DNA of 64,000 nt from Diplolepis rosae (lineage: Eukaryota; Arthropoda; Insecta; Hymenoptera; Diplolepididae), in the NCBI GenBank assembly GCA_030998225.1, contig JAPYXD010000403.1, positions 3,658,001 to 3,722,000 of the forward strand, written 5' to 3'. Shown piece after piece: positions 22,556 to 32,749 of this stretch (position 1 is its first letter; every line of letters starts with the position of its first letter). The position numbers and the translations under genes are program-made. The notes beneath the pieces were generated by a model. The model saw nothing but the letters and a program-made list of their open reading frames with translations, ran no database searches and was not told the origin of the DNA.

Positions 22556-23386
22556 TGTAGGCCTTTAGTCAGTGGTGGCAAGCCTACAACCCACGATGGT
22601 GAGGAATAACTTTTAACACCATTATTTTCGGTAACAACAAAAAAAACTTTATTTATAAAATAGTTACTGACGTAACTATAGACTAGTGACGTCTGGTCCT
22701 GGGAACGACCGGCTGTTAACTGGCGTCCAAGTGTGGCCGCCTTACAAGCATAGAATAGCTATTCGCAAGATGCGAATGACGCGACACAAAATCGACCAAT
22801 AGTCGTTTCCTACATAAACGGTACAAATGTCGTCATCTTTGAGAAGGTGGGTGAACCTGAAGAAAACTTGGTACGGCCCACAAGGCCCGGAAAACGTGAA
22901 ACGCCCCCAAATTTTCACACTAGAAGAAGTCTAGGCGTAACTAGGCTTGCCTATTTAGGCCAATAGAGGTTATTTTTCAAGTTCAGCTTAAAGTTTTACA
23001 AGTTCTCTATAGAATATTTCTATAAAGAAAAAAGGGGGGTGACTAAGACTTCTTCCAGTTTCACCATCATCTCCTTAAGGAAGAAATATTATAAGAGAAT
23101 TCAAGGATTTAATACACTAATGAAAAGTAAGTTCCAAAAATTTAAATTGCTGTGTACTTTTATCTACACCTATCTCTTCTGTCTCTTTTTATATTTTAAA
23201 TCATTTATCTTAAACAAATGTTTGAGTGCTGGTAACCACCCCAGTACTAGCATTTGTAAAAGTGTTATCTTCCAATCCAAACCCCAGAATTAAGGACAAA
23301 GTGGCGTCATCTCTTGTATGGGAATAGTATGACTTTGTCCGGAATTCGCCTTGTTTTTCTCATTTTTATACTTTACTCTATATTTT
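22556..23386 (+). repeat. LTR-like interspersed repeat, copy 1
   Basis: From about 22830 to 23360 it matches 62470-63110: shared blocks include GAAAACTTGGTACGGCCCAC, CGTAACTAGGCTTGCCTA and GGACAAAGTGGCGT. It starts near TGTAGGCCTTTAG with a small hairpin (TAGGCCT...AAGCCTA). The second copy is followed by a primer-binding-site-like motif, so an LTR is the favoured reading. This copy is broken on its right by family B. Confidence 0.5.
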
Positions 23387-23387
23387 T

Positions 23388-24481
23388 ACATTCTCATCAT
23401 GGATGAGAAGGTATTGGTTTTATGTGAAAAATGACTATCGAAATTTTCATCAAATCTTTACGTTTTGAGACCCCCTGAGTCAGAAAAAGTGGTTTTTACG
23501 AAAGTGTCTGTCTGTCTGTCTGTAGTAGGTCGTGTGCGGCATAACTCTCGATAGAATTATCAGATTGAATTGAGCTTTGGTACACTTTATCGGAGCCGAA
23601 AAAGTAAGGACAAGTTCGTTAACCAGCCACATCCAATCAAAATTGAGGGATTGAGCACTACTTTTGTGTTTTTGAAAATAACTTTTTGAAAAAATCAAAA
23701 ATTTCAATACTGGTTTTTGATAGTGCTCATAAATCTCTACAAATTATCCTGATAACATTTTTTGATTAAATCAAAATTAAAAATGTTACCGTATATTCAA
23801 ATTCTAAAAAAGTCGTAATATCAAAATTCCATTTTCCAGTTAAATTGTACGATACGAAAAAACTTTATGATACAATATTATTAAATAAATAAAGACCTAC
23901 AAATTTGAATTGTAACATTTTTTCATAAGATGCATATTTTTCTTTTTAATTTAAAAAAAAGCTATTGAAAATCCAAAATTCAATTTTTTAACAATAATAT
24001 GTGAAATACGAAAAAAACGTGAGAATACAAAGTAGTTCGTTTTAAAAAGATCTACAAATTTTGTCTCACACAGTTTTTGATAAAACATATATTTTTCGTT
24101 TCAATTTCAAAAAATACGATTAAAATTCAAAAATTCCATTTTTTAGACAAAATATGTGAGATACAAAAAAAAAGTTTAGATGGAAAATTGTTTGCCTAAA
24201 TGGGGTCTACAAATTCTCATTAAGACATTTCGGGACAGGATGTATATTTTATGTTTTGATTTTTAATATTAAAAAGATTCGATTTTTTTCACCAAAATAT
24301 GTGAGATACGAAATAAGCGTTGTTCTGCAAAATCGTCTCCTTAAATAAAGTCTACGATTGTTTTTCCTTTTTCAGAGATTTTGAAAAAAATAAATCATTT
24401 TTATCATGTAATTTATTAAAAAGTTACTGAAATGTATACAGAAAATCGAGCGCGAAGCGCGAGCGTCATGATGAGAACGTG
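23388..24481 (+). repeat. repeat family B, copy 1 (short form)
   Basis: Starts ACATTCTCATCATGGATGAGAAGG, which folds into an 8-bp terminal hairpin, and contains a (TCTG)n run then GTGTGCGGCATAACTCTCG. It ends at the motif CGCGAAGCGCGAGCGTCATGATGAGAACGTG. Three other copies lie at 28700-30111, 32750-34977 and 39560-40963. This one lacks the extra 3' block with GC hairpins. The minus-strand frame at 23480-23707 recurs only because the repeat recurs and is interrupted by stops; I do not call it a gene. Confidence 0.85.
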
Positions 24482-25114
24482 TGCCGATTAAAGGTTAAAA
24501 GTGTAAATACGTGATAAAATACAATCTAGAATCAAAAACGATTTAATGAATATTATACGATGTAGAAGAATTTTTCAAACATATATTTTGAATATAAAAT
24601 ATGATTTTTATGGTATACGTGTAAAACAGAATTTACTTGATACAAAAGCATAATTTATTATCTCTACTCAACAACTAAATTTGCCCAATTTAAGTGAAAT
24701 TCACTTCGATCAAGTCTGTCCTTCTTAGATCTGATAAATCTTACTTGATGCTATTGGAAAAAATGACGTCAAGCATGACGCTAAAAACAAAGTTATAAGC
24801 AATGAACTAAGAATCAATCGTGATGTACATGTATTAGTAAAAAATAAAACGAATAACGTATTTTGAAGGCAAAAATTTCATATATACATTAATACATTAT
24901 TTTCTCTTTGATATTTTTGTTATCTCAACCTTCAAAGACGTTTCAGAAGGCTAAGATTGTAAGGCTTAATTGAAATCCAATGAAAACCTTGAACCTAACA
25001 TCGTCGAAAATTAACGAATTTCAAATATTTTCTCAAGTAGTTTTTAATGGTCTCAAAGCTGCTTATCTTATAGGCCGCTGATGTAATACATCTGCATATA
25101 CCATATATATATAT

Positions 25115-25140
25115 ATATATAAGTGGTGTGAGCCATCACA
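25115..25140 (+). promoter_or_regulatory. probable TATA box and start region of the secreted-protein gene
   Basis: TATATAAG lies at the end of a (TA)n run near 25115-25122. A TCACA-type arthropod initiator is about 15-20 bp further on, closer than the usual 25-30. The signal-peptide ATG is at 25267. The 5' leader contains out-of-frame ATGs. The core is supported only by position and motif, and the adjacent microsatellite makes the TATA match easy to get by chance. Confidence 0.4.
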
Positions 25141-25266
25141 CGTTAAACGGTATGTTAATACAATTTTTTTCATTAAATCTCTACGTCGTATCGAGAAACC
25201 ACAAAATATTATTTTTTTATGCAATATAATCTGATTGAAAATTGTTAATTGTTGCCAAGGAAGATA

Positions 25267-25318
25267 ATGAAGGCCATAATAAAGATTTTGGTAGCTGTTC
25301 TAACATTATTTTTCATAT
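25267..25318 (+). CDS. secreted protein, exon 1 (signal peptide)
   Basis: ATG at 25267 starts MKAIIKILVAVLTLFFI, a basic start and hydrophobic core typical of a signal peptide. It ends with one extra base before GTGAGTAT, a consensus donor. The matching acceptor is at 37143; joining makes a Cys codon and then AVSSTDVQ, where signal peptidase would cut. The protein would be secreted. Exons of this kind are too short for ordinary frame searches. The join is predicted: it rests on splice consensus, phase and signal-peptide logic. Confidence 0.6.
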
Positions 25319-26145
25319 GTGAGTATATTGAATTAGTGAGTTATATAATTAAATCATATAAATTATTAAATTACAAATAAAAAATAAAGATTGAAACTGA
25401 GTAATTCAGCCAACTACTTATTTATTGAGAAATTTTGTAATAATTTTTGCAAGTTACTTTAATTATTTAATTATCTGCAGTGACTATTTAGTATGTTGAA
25501 GTTACAATGCGAATAGTTACATGCCCTTGACGTGATGACTTATTTTTTCATCGCAAATTAGAAGCTTTGGAAACAAGTTTTAACAATCTTATGAGAAGAT
25601 TTTGATAAATAAGAGAATTGTTTTCTCTTTAAGAATTTAGAATCTTTTTTTACATTAAAAATCTTTTGGATTTTAAAAAACAGAATTGATTCAGATAGTA
25701 CCTTGAGAAGAATTTTATCGCTAGTAGATATTCTGAGCATTCAAAAGCGGTATCTCTACTGTGATTTGCAATATTTGGCTCAACGTCACCATCATAATAG
25801 AGTTTTAGACTGGCCAAATTATTAAAAATCATGATGGGAAATATAGTGGGATTCTTTATTACTTAAGAATAATATCACTTTGCTGAATAAAGTTTTCGTT
25901 TTCGCAAAATAAAATCCATAAATAATTATAAATACACCAATGACCATTCCTTAAAAATGCAGAATCTCGCTACGCAGCCATATCTGCTATAGAAAACTAC
26001 TGCCTGCTGTATTTTCCTTCATGATTTCCAATCATTGAGCCTATTTAAGATCCCACTATGGTAGCGACGTTGACACCAACGTTAGATTCAACGTTGCGTC
26101 CATCGTTAATGTTAAATACATCTATGGATGCTTGTTAGTATACTC

Positions 26146-26400
26146 AAGGCCATGGATCAACAGGACCACGTGACTAAATTATAAATTAATTGGTTCATGC
26201 GAGATAACTTTTTGATTTGCAAAGTATAACTTTTTTTAGTAAAAAAAGTAAACTTTAACTCAAACGAAGTTGACAGACGTTTTCTATCATCTTCTGTGGT
26301 ATTTTCCAAATTTTCAGGAAGGTATTTTGTAAAATAAAAGTTAACTTACACGAGCTTTCACAGGAATTTTGTCACGTGATCTGGTTGATCCATGGCCTTA
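26146..26400. repeat. TIR MITE (about 255 bp)
   Basis: Inverted ends: AAGGCCATGGATCAACAGGA with GTCACGTG-type continuation at the left, complement at 26368-26398. The middle matches 41280-41560 (GACAGACGTTTTCTATC and AGGTATTTTGTAAAATAAAA regions), so the element at 41251-41610 is a relative. Confidence 0.75.
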
Positions 26401-26686
26401 AAACTCAGTACAAATATTTCTAATCTTTGACACTTTTATAAACAGAAGATTCTCTTGTATATTATGAGGTAAAATTAATCTAAAAATGATTATTGTAATG
26501 CTCAATGTTTCAATAGATTTTAATTGAAATGAAATTTTTTTGAAAATGCAACAAAACTAATTCAAGGTTACTATTTTTTTATGTCATAAATTGGGTGCAT
26601 GGAATGCTTCAGATCTTGGATATTTTCATTTTCAATGTTATTGTTCATAATTTAAAAATATTGATACGGATCGCGTCAAAGAACTG

Positions 26687-27836
26687 CACGGAAAAAATAA
26701 GTACTGGGAAATTTACATGACAGAATGCTCGACTTTCAGATACGTTCAAAAGTTACTTAAAACTAGAAGTACCGTTCTTGTACAATTAGATCAATAATCC
26801 TGGAAAAAGTATAGAACTTTCCAAAAGTATATTCAGTAGAAAGACCATGAAAATTCTGAGTACGCAAAATGTATAATTTCTATGAATCATTTGAGAAAAT
26901 AAAGTTCAAAGATTGGATATTTTTACGAATTAATATTAAATTCTGAATATAGGCAGATAGAGCTCGCACAGCACTCGTGCATGAAAACTTCAAAGCCAGT
27001 CAATGAAATTTTTATGGACTATCAAAGGCAATAAGAAACAAAAATTATTTTCGCAAGCTCTCTTTTTTTTATATACTATTTTATTGATTTTTATTACAAA
27101 TTATATTACCGCTCTTGAAATTAATATTACGCTGATAGGATTCGAACCTTAACTTTTACCTAATCTACATGTATAACGCAGTCTAAGCTTAGAAATTAAA
27201 CCGCACGGCTACCGAAGCACTTGCGATACTTCTTAAAAAATGTTGGGTAGATTTTATCCTTTGAAAATGCAGGGCCGTGTAAGAAATTGCTGCGCCTTGT
27301 TTCGCCATCAATTTTATATAAGGCTAACGAATGTTTTTAGATGAAGAGACTTTTAATAAATTAATTACTGAATTCTAAAATATCAAATATAAGAATTTCA
27401 TAATTTCTGAAGTTTATGTCAATTTACAAAGTAATAAAAATTTTGCGTATGTAAAAAACTGACATTGACAACTGCGCATCGTACCACTAAAAATTTCACA
27501 AGACTTTCAAGCGCAGTCCAAGAATTTTTCTATGATTTGTATAGCAGGTATTCATCTCTTCCTAATCAAATTATTCTATCCAAACTCTTTTAAAACGTAA
27601 AGCACTCTGTAGAAGAAGTATTATTTGCCTTTCTATACTTTTTTCAAAAACTATAGAAAAAAATTTGAAAGAATTTCATTCATTGACTGTGCTTGAATTA
27701 ATCTAGGATATTCTTTCTTTTTTTCGATGAAGTTCTAAGCTTCTTAATAAAAAGTATACAGGATCTTCGGAAAAATTTGTCCTGTCCAAAAGTCGAGAAC
27801 TGTCAAGTGAATTTCCCAGTACTTATTTTTTTCGTG
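26687..27836. mobile_element. CACGG-ended TIR element (CACTA-like), 1150 bp
   Basis: About 50-bp inverted ends start CACGGAAAAAATAAGTACTG (left) and CACGAAAAAAATAAGTACTG (complement of the right). A TG duplication flanks it (26685-26686 and 27837-27838). Non-coding, but it carries a tRNA-like segment at 27128-27222. The end type and 2-bp duplication match three other elements in the window. Confidence 0.72.
27128..27222 (-). repeat. tRNA-like sequence (SINE head or tRNA relic)
   Basis: Read on the minus strand it has a box A (TAGCCGTGCGG) and, 60 bp later, a perfect box B (GGTTCGAATCC), the internal RNA polymerase III promoter. The wide spacing suits a class II (Leu/Ser-type) tRNA. The arms do not pair well enough for a functional tRNA. 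Another copy sharing ATGTAGAT-AGGTA and the boxes lies at 38470-38566. Confidence 0.6.
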
Positions 27837-28454
27837 TGGTGGAAAATTTTATTTATTACAAATGTTTTTCCAATAAAAAGCTATGGGACAGACATAATGA
27901 GATTTCTCAACACATAAATACATTTACGCAACTCAACAACTGTATTCATGAAATATTCCACAAATGATAAAATTTCATACGAGAACAGTCCAAGAAATTT
28001 ACAAGGTTATTTCCAAGCCTTTATCTTATCAGGCATCAGTGTTAAACGTTCAAAAGATTATGAGTCTGACGGAGTTTTGAGTAAAGCCAATTGATATTAA
28101 TCGATTCAATGGCTGTAACTACATCAACATTCCTTTATATTTTTTATTTTAATATGAAAAAGAAAATGTTATCTGTCATTTTTGTGACCTAAATTGAGCT
28201 AAAAAATCATTATAAAATTGATTAATAGTTATATTTGATAGTTTATAAATTCGGCCATATGTGCCACCACATCGTTCGTCATACCTCGAACGATTTTGAT
28301 CCTCCCTGCTTCACAGGCGTGGAATCGCTTGGTTTCGCTCCTTCCCAGCGGAGCGAAAACAAACTACATCCAACACTTTTCATGTCATATTGACACTAGT
28401 CAACAAAATATACCTACATGTTGATAGAATGAGACATATCAATTTCAAAGTAGT

Positions 28455-28605
28455 TTTCTGTGCTAAATCCGAATCTGGCCTCTGTTTTTTCTGAGTACGT
28501 CAGGTTTTTGAGATTTTTCAACGAAAATTTGTTCTCGAAAATTCACAAATCGTATAATAAAAGGGTGTGAAAAAATTTCCAAACGGAAAAGCAATACATG
28601 ATTTC
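28455..28605 (+). repeat. interspersed repeat (copy near 51690)
   Basis: Shares TCTGGCCTCTGTTTTTTC and the following 120 bp, ending GCAATACATGAT, with 51690-51820. In the second locus it abuts the long foldback at 51826, so it may be a flanking part of the same family. Confidence 0.6.
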
Positions 28606-28699
28606 GATGCGTTCTTTAACGAAGAATCCAGTGATTGTTCTGCTTTTTCGATATCTTATGTAGTTCCTAAGATAATTGGAAAAACAACAACAAAAATAT

Positions 28700-30111
28700 G
28701 CCCGCTTCGCGGGCACATTCTCATCGCGCGCTCTGCGCGCAGCTCGCTTCGCTCGCAAGTTTGAGCGCGCCTAGGGCGCGCGATTTGATCGTCGCGCTGC
28801 GCGCTCCGGAATTTTCGAACGTCGCGCTTCGCGCTCGGTCTTGTGCTCTTCGCATACGTTTAAGTTCATTTCTTATAATTTAATACTGAAGCTCAAACCA
28901 ATTTAATGATATTAAAGATGATGTAAATTAGTCATTTTCTCAAATTCACTAAGTTTCTTTTTCAGTTTAAGTGAAACAGGATATTCAATTTACTTAAGGC
29001 TCTATCGGCCTTAAGGAACACATTCTCATCATGACACTCGCGCTTCGCGCTCGATTTTCTGTATGCATTTTTGTAACTTTTTAATAAATTATATTGATAA
29101 ATTTATTTTCTTCCAAATATCTCAAAAAGGAAAAACAATCGTAGACTTTATTTAAGGAAACGATTTTGCAGAACAACGCTTATTTCGTATCTCATATATT
29201 TTGGTGAAAAAAATCGAATCTTTTTAATATTAAAAATCAAAACATAAAATATACATCCTGTCCCGAAATGTCTTAATAAGAATTTGTAGACCTCATTTAG
29301 GCAAACAATTTTCCATCTAAACTTTTTTTTGTATCTCACATATTTTGTCTAAAAAATGGAATTTTTGAATTTTAATCGTATTTTTTGAAATTGAAACGAA
29401 AAATATATGTTTTATCAAAAACTGTGTGAGACAAAATTTGGAGATCTTTTTAAAACGAACTACTTTGTATTCTCACGTTTTTTTCGTATTTCACATATTA
29501 TTGTTAAAAAATTGAATTTTGGATTTTCAATAGCTTTTTTTTAAATTAAAAAGAAAAATATGCATCTTATGATAAAATGTTACAATTCAAATTTGTAGGT
29601 CTTTATTTATTTAATAATATTGTATCATAACGTTTTTTCGTATCGTACAATTTAACTGGAAAATGGAATTTTGATATTGCGACTTTTTTAGAATTTGAAT
29701 ATGCGGTAACATTTTTAATTTTGATTTAATCAAAAAATGTTATCAGGATAATTTGTAGAGATTTATGAGCACTATCAAAAACCAGTATTGAAATTTTTGA
29801 TTTTTTCAAAAAGTTATTTTCAAAAACACAAAAGTAGTGCTCAATCCCTCAATTTTGATTGGATGTGGCTGGTTAACGAACTTGTCCTTACTTTTTCGAA
29901 TCCGATGAAGTGTACTAAAGCTCAATTCAATTTGATAATTCTATCGAGAGTTATGCCGCACACGACCTACTACAGACAGACAGACAGACAGACTCTTTCG
30001 TAAAAACCACTTTTTCTGACTCAGGGGGTCTCAAAACGTAAAGATTTGATGAAAATTTCGATAGCCATTTTTCACATAAAACCAATACCTTCTCATCCAT
30101 GATGAGAATGT
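28700..30111 (-). repeat. repeat family B, copy 2 (full form)
   Basis: Inverted relative to the others. It begins with the perfect hairpin GCCCGCTTCGCGGGC (28700) followed by several more GC-rich palindromes to about 28840, then an AT-rich body, and ends at the TTCTCATC/GATGAGAA hairpin near 30111. GC hairpins read as CGCGAAGCGCG on the plus sense of the family. The body closely matches 23388-24481. Small frames in the GC part are artefacts of palindromes. Confidence 0.85.
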
Positions 30112-30950
30112 AAAAACACGAAAACAATGGCCCAAGTAAGAATGAAGATTGTGAATCTTTAGTGACATGTTCACTTTCATTGTCTGTAACTTATGCAGCG
30201 TAGTGTTTACTAGGTTTTTGTGATTTCTGGATTTTGTGTTGCCCAAGAAATCTTTTTTAACAGCTTTTATTGATAACCGAGTTTGTCTCTCAGTTAGTCA
30301 AGCTCTTTACGGAATCGCAGTCCAACATCAGTTGTCGGATTTGAGATCCTTTTAAAACTCCTTCCTTGATTTTAGCTTCACAAAAATTTGTGAATTTTCA
30401 TTTTAAGAAACAAAAACCTTTTTTATTTTTATTCAATGTTTTGACAACACTTTTCACGTTTAAGAGCTTTACATGTGATGGTAGTAGTAACATTTCTTGA
30501 GAATCAACCAGTGGTTTTTGAGCAAAGTTTATTATTCCTGATTCTAACGTCTTACGGTGTGGCCAAACTTTAACATTATAATGTGCTTGACTGACCTTGA
30601 GAGATGAACTTGGTTTTCACTCAAAGCTGTTATAAACAATTTCTTGGGGAACACGAAATTTAGATACACAATGTGTACGTCATATCTTCAAGGACGTTAA
30701 ATCCAGCAATAGTCTCCTATCATGCCTTAATCCCAAAAGCCCACATACCGCTTTTTGAAAGATGCGATATCTTGGTGAAATCATTCATCTTATTCATCGC
30801 TTTCAGTTCCCAACATCAGAGGGAAAATTCCAAATGACTTTTAAGAAAGTGCATTTTTAGAGAATTGCGCGCACCTGTAATCGACAAAATTATTAGTTTT
30901 TCAGTATATAAATGAAATGTATAGGTTATGAAGCTATCAAACACACTTTA
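30112..30950. other. no recognised gene
   Basis: AT-rich intronic sequence with no domain-bearing frame and no clear repeat partner in the window. Confidence 0.5.
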
Positions 30951-30951
30951 T

Positions 30952-31580
30952 ACTGGGGGGAGCCCACGGCCCTTCGGCCGGATCGTCAGGACGCGAGCGC
31001 CCCGTCTCACCGTAGCTCCAGGTGCGAGGGACACTGGAGGGGGGTGGAGGTTCGAGGGCGTGGGGACTAGGCGAGGGATTGGCTCGGCCTGCTCCCCATT
31101 CAGATAGGGAGTCGTGGCTACCTGGGGATTCGGAGTCAAGAAGCGTCCCCGGAATTGAATCAAGGAAGTGACCGATCACGAAGTTCCGTTCTTCCCGTAA
31201 CCGGACTACAACCCGGAGGGGGTAATCCGGCAGTTCACAAAGAAGGGGAGCCGTGGGGTTCGGGGACCGCTTTTCCGGGAACAAATGGAATCGGGGATAG
31301 GGTGAGACGATGCCGGATTCTTCTAAGCCAGTCACGGGGGGACCTCTATGAGATTCCCGGGGATACCCGACGAATCCGTGAGGCCCTAAGGGGCGGAAGG
31401 GGGCCCCTCAATCTGGTCCCTCGTGGAAGCCTACACCTAGGAAGGTCTCTCTCGGTTCCGCGGTGGGGGGAGAGTCGAAATCTTTGACGACGGATCAGGC
31501 GGCAGCCGCTAGCTTCTTCTGCCGCGCACGGCGTTCCTGTTTTCCTGGGCGGTTCCCGCCCATGACCTGGAAGAAGACTT
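30952..31580. other. GC-rich island of foreign look
   Basis: Composition jumps from about one third GC to clearly above half for about 630 bp with sharp edges. Frames of 132 codons (minus, 31335-30937) and 110 codons (plus, 31155-31487) overlap, which is what high GC alone produces. Neither gives a domain I can name. The texture (CCCTTCGGCCGG, long G runs) recalls plant mitochondrial intergenic DNA, but that is an impression. It could be an organelle-derived insert, a transferred piece or an assembly artefact. Confidence 0.5.
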
Positions 31581-31753
31581 CTTAGGTATATTAAACATGC
31601 GGACACAGAACGTGAATAAAGTTAAAAGATAAAATACGGTGTTGCGAGATAATCTTGCTAAATCTAAGTACTGTGTGAAACATGATGATAAAATATGCTT
31701 AAAACGATATTAAAAATACTCATATTCTGGACTTACATTGACCCTTAATTAAT

Positions 31754-31911
31754 AATTGAAGATATATGTTGATGTTGGTAATTGGCTTTAGGGTCCAAGG
31801 TTGATAAAAACTCAGAGTTTTACATAATCAGACGTTTCGGCTCTGATCGGAGCCCTCATCAGTGATTTATTTAAATCTAAAAATACAGAAAAAGGTTTTG
31901 CTAACATAGGA
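31754..31911 (-). repeat. left 157-bp terminal inverted repeat of hammerhead unit
   Basis: Inverted copy of 35170-35326, with only a few differences over about 157 bp, which points to a recent or gene-converted pair. It carries a hammerhead-like motif on the minus strand. Paired pLTR-like repeats with such motifs are typical of Penelope-like retroelements, though no Penelope reverse transcriptase is present between the arms. Confidence 0.75.
31826..31867 (-). ncRNA. hammerhead-ribozyme-like motif
   Basis: On the minus strand: stem I AATCA, core CTGATGA, stem II GGCTC-loop-GAGCC, then GAAA, ACGT and the cleavage triplet GTC followed by TGATT, which pairs with AATCA. All conserved core bases are present. 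Stem III is the minimal ACGT seen in retroelement hammerheads that act as dimers. One additional G beside stem II makes activity uncertain. Confidence 0.65.
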
Positions 31912-32749
31912 TATCTTGTATAAAAAATTTTTTGTAAAAATTTAACAAGTAATTATCATTATGTTTTTACATGTAGGTAAATAAATTTTGATATTACTTT
32001 GAGGTAAATATTTCATTCACATAACCTAACAAACTGGATACCAGAAAGCATTTTTTGGAAGGTTGGAATTAAGTGTCTAAATATAAAAAAATATTTTTAA
32101 TTGACATTCGTGCATGGAATTGTAGATTGAAATTTTTGTGGTGTAGTTTTTAATACAATATAATCACATACACACACACACACACACACATTATTTTATA
32201 TTTTCCTTGAAAATTTGTCCGCTGTGATACTTTTTTAGCAAGACGAACTGAAAAATTGATAGTTTTTTTGCAATGACTTAGAACATAAAGAGTCCGTAGA
32301 GTTATACAAAAGGCTTTTCTCAATCGTGGGTATAGACAATGAGGCTGCTTATTCAGAATGTACACAAAAAGGCCATACATTTTCATATAATATTGCACAT
32401 AAAGTTTTCTTTGGTTTGAGTCTAGATCTAAAAATTACCTATGTAAATATTTCTTTGGTGTAAAGCAATGAGAATAGCACTGTGTAAAATACAGTTTTTT
32501 GGGAGTAAATTGCCGATTTTTTGGTTTGACAAGTAGATGTAAGAAAAAATATTGTAAAAAATTATAAATTGTGTAAAGAAATTTAGATGCGATTGTACAT
32601 AGAAAGAAAAAATTTTTTTACATAAATAAAGGTATGAAAAGACGTAGAGAGCCGCGAAAAAAATTCTAGGAGTAATTTTATCGAAATCTAATAGTAATGT
32701 CTTAGTGTTTAATGTGTAGTACTTTCAAATGTGTAGGTATGGTATTTTT
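31912..32749. other. non-coding interior of the inverted-repeat unit
   Basis: AT-rich with an (AC)n microsatellite at about 32166-32190. No reverse transcriptase, nuclease or transposase motif was found in any frame. Confidence 0.5.

Noticed and set aside
23500..23525. Tandem TCTG units as a CRISPR-like array
   Set aside because: Four-base microsatellite without spacers; no CRISPR array exists in the window.
23480..23707. Conserved frame with FDWMWLVNELVLTFS repeated in four places
   Set aside because: All four are copies of repeat family B with variable ends and no upstream coding; repetition explains the conservation.
28543..28883. Ala/Arg-rich frames in the GC part of family B
   Set aside because: Products of GC palindromes.
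30937..31606. 132- and 110-codon frames on opposite strands of the GC island
   Set aside because: Overlapping long frames are expected in high-GC DNA and neither has a recognisable domain.
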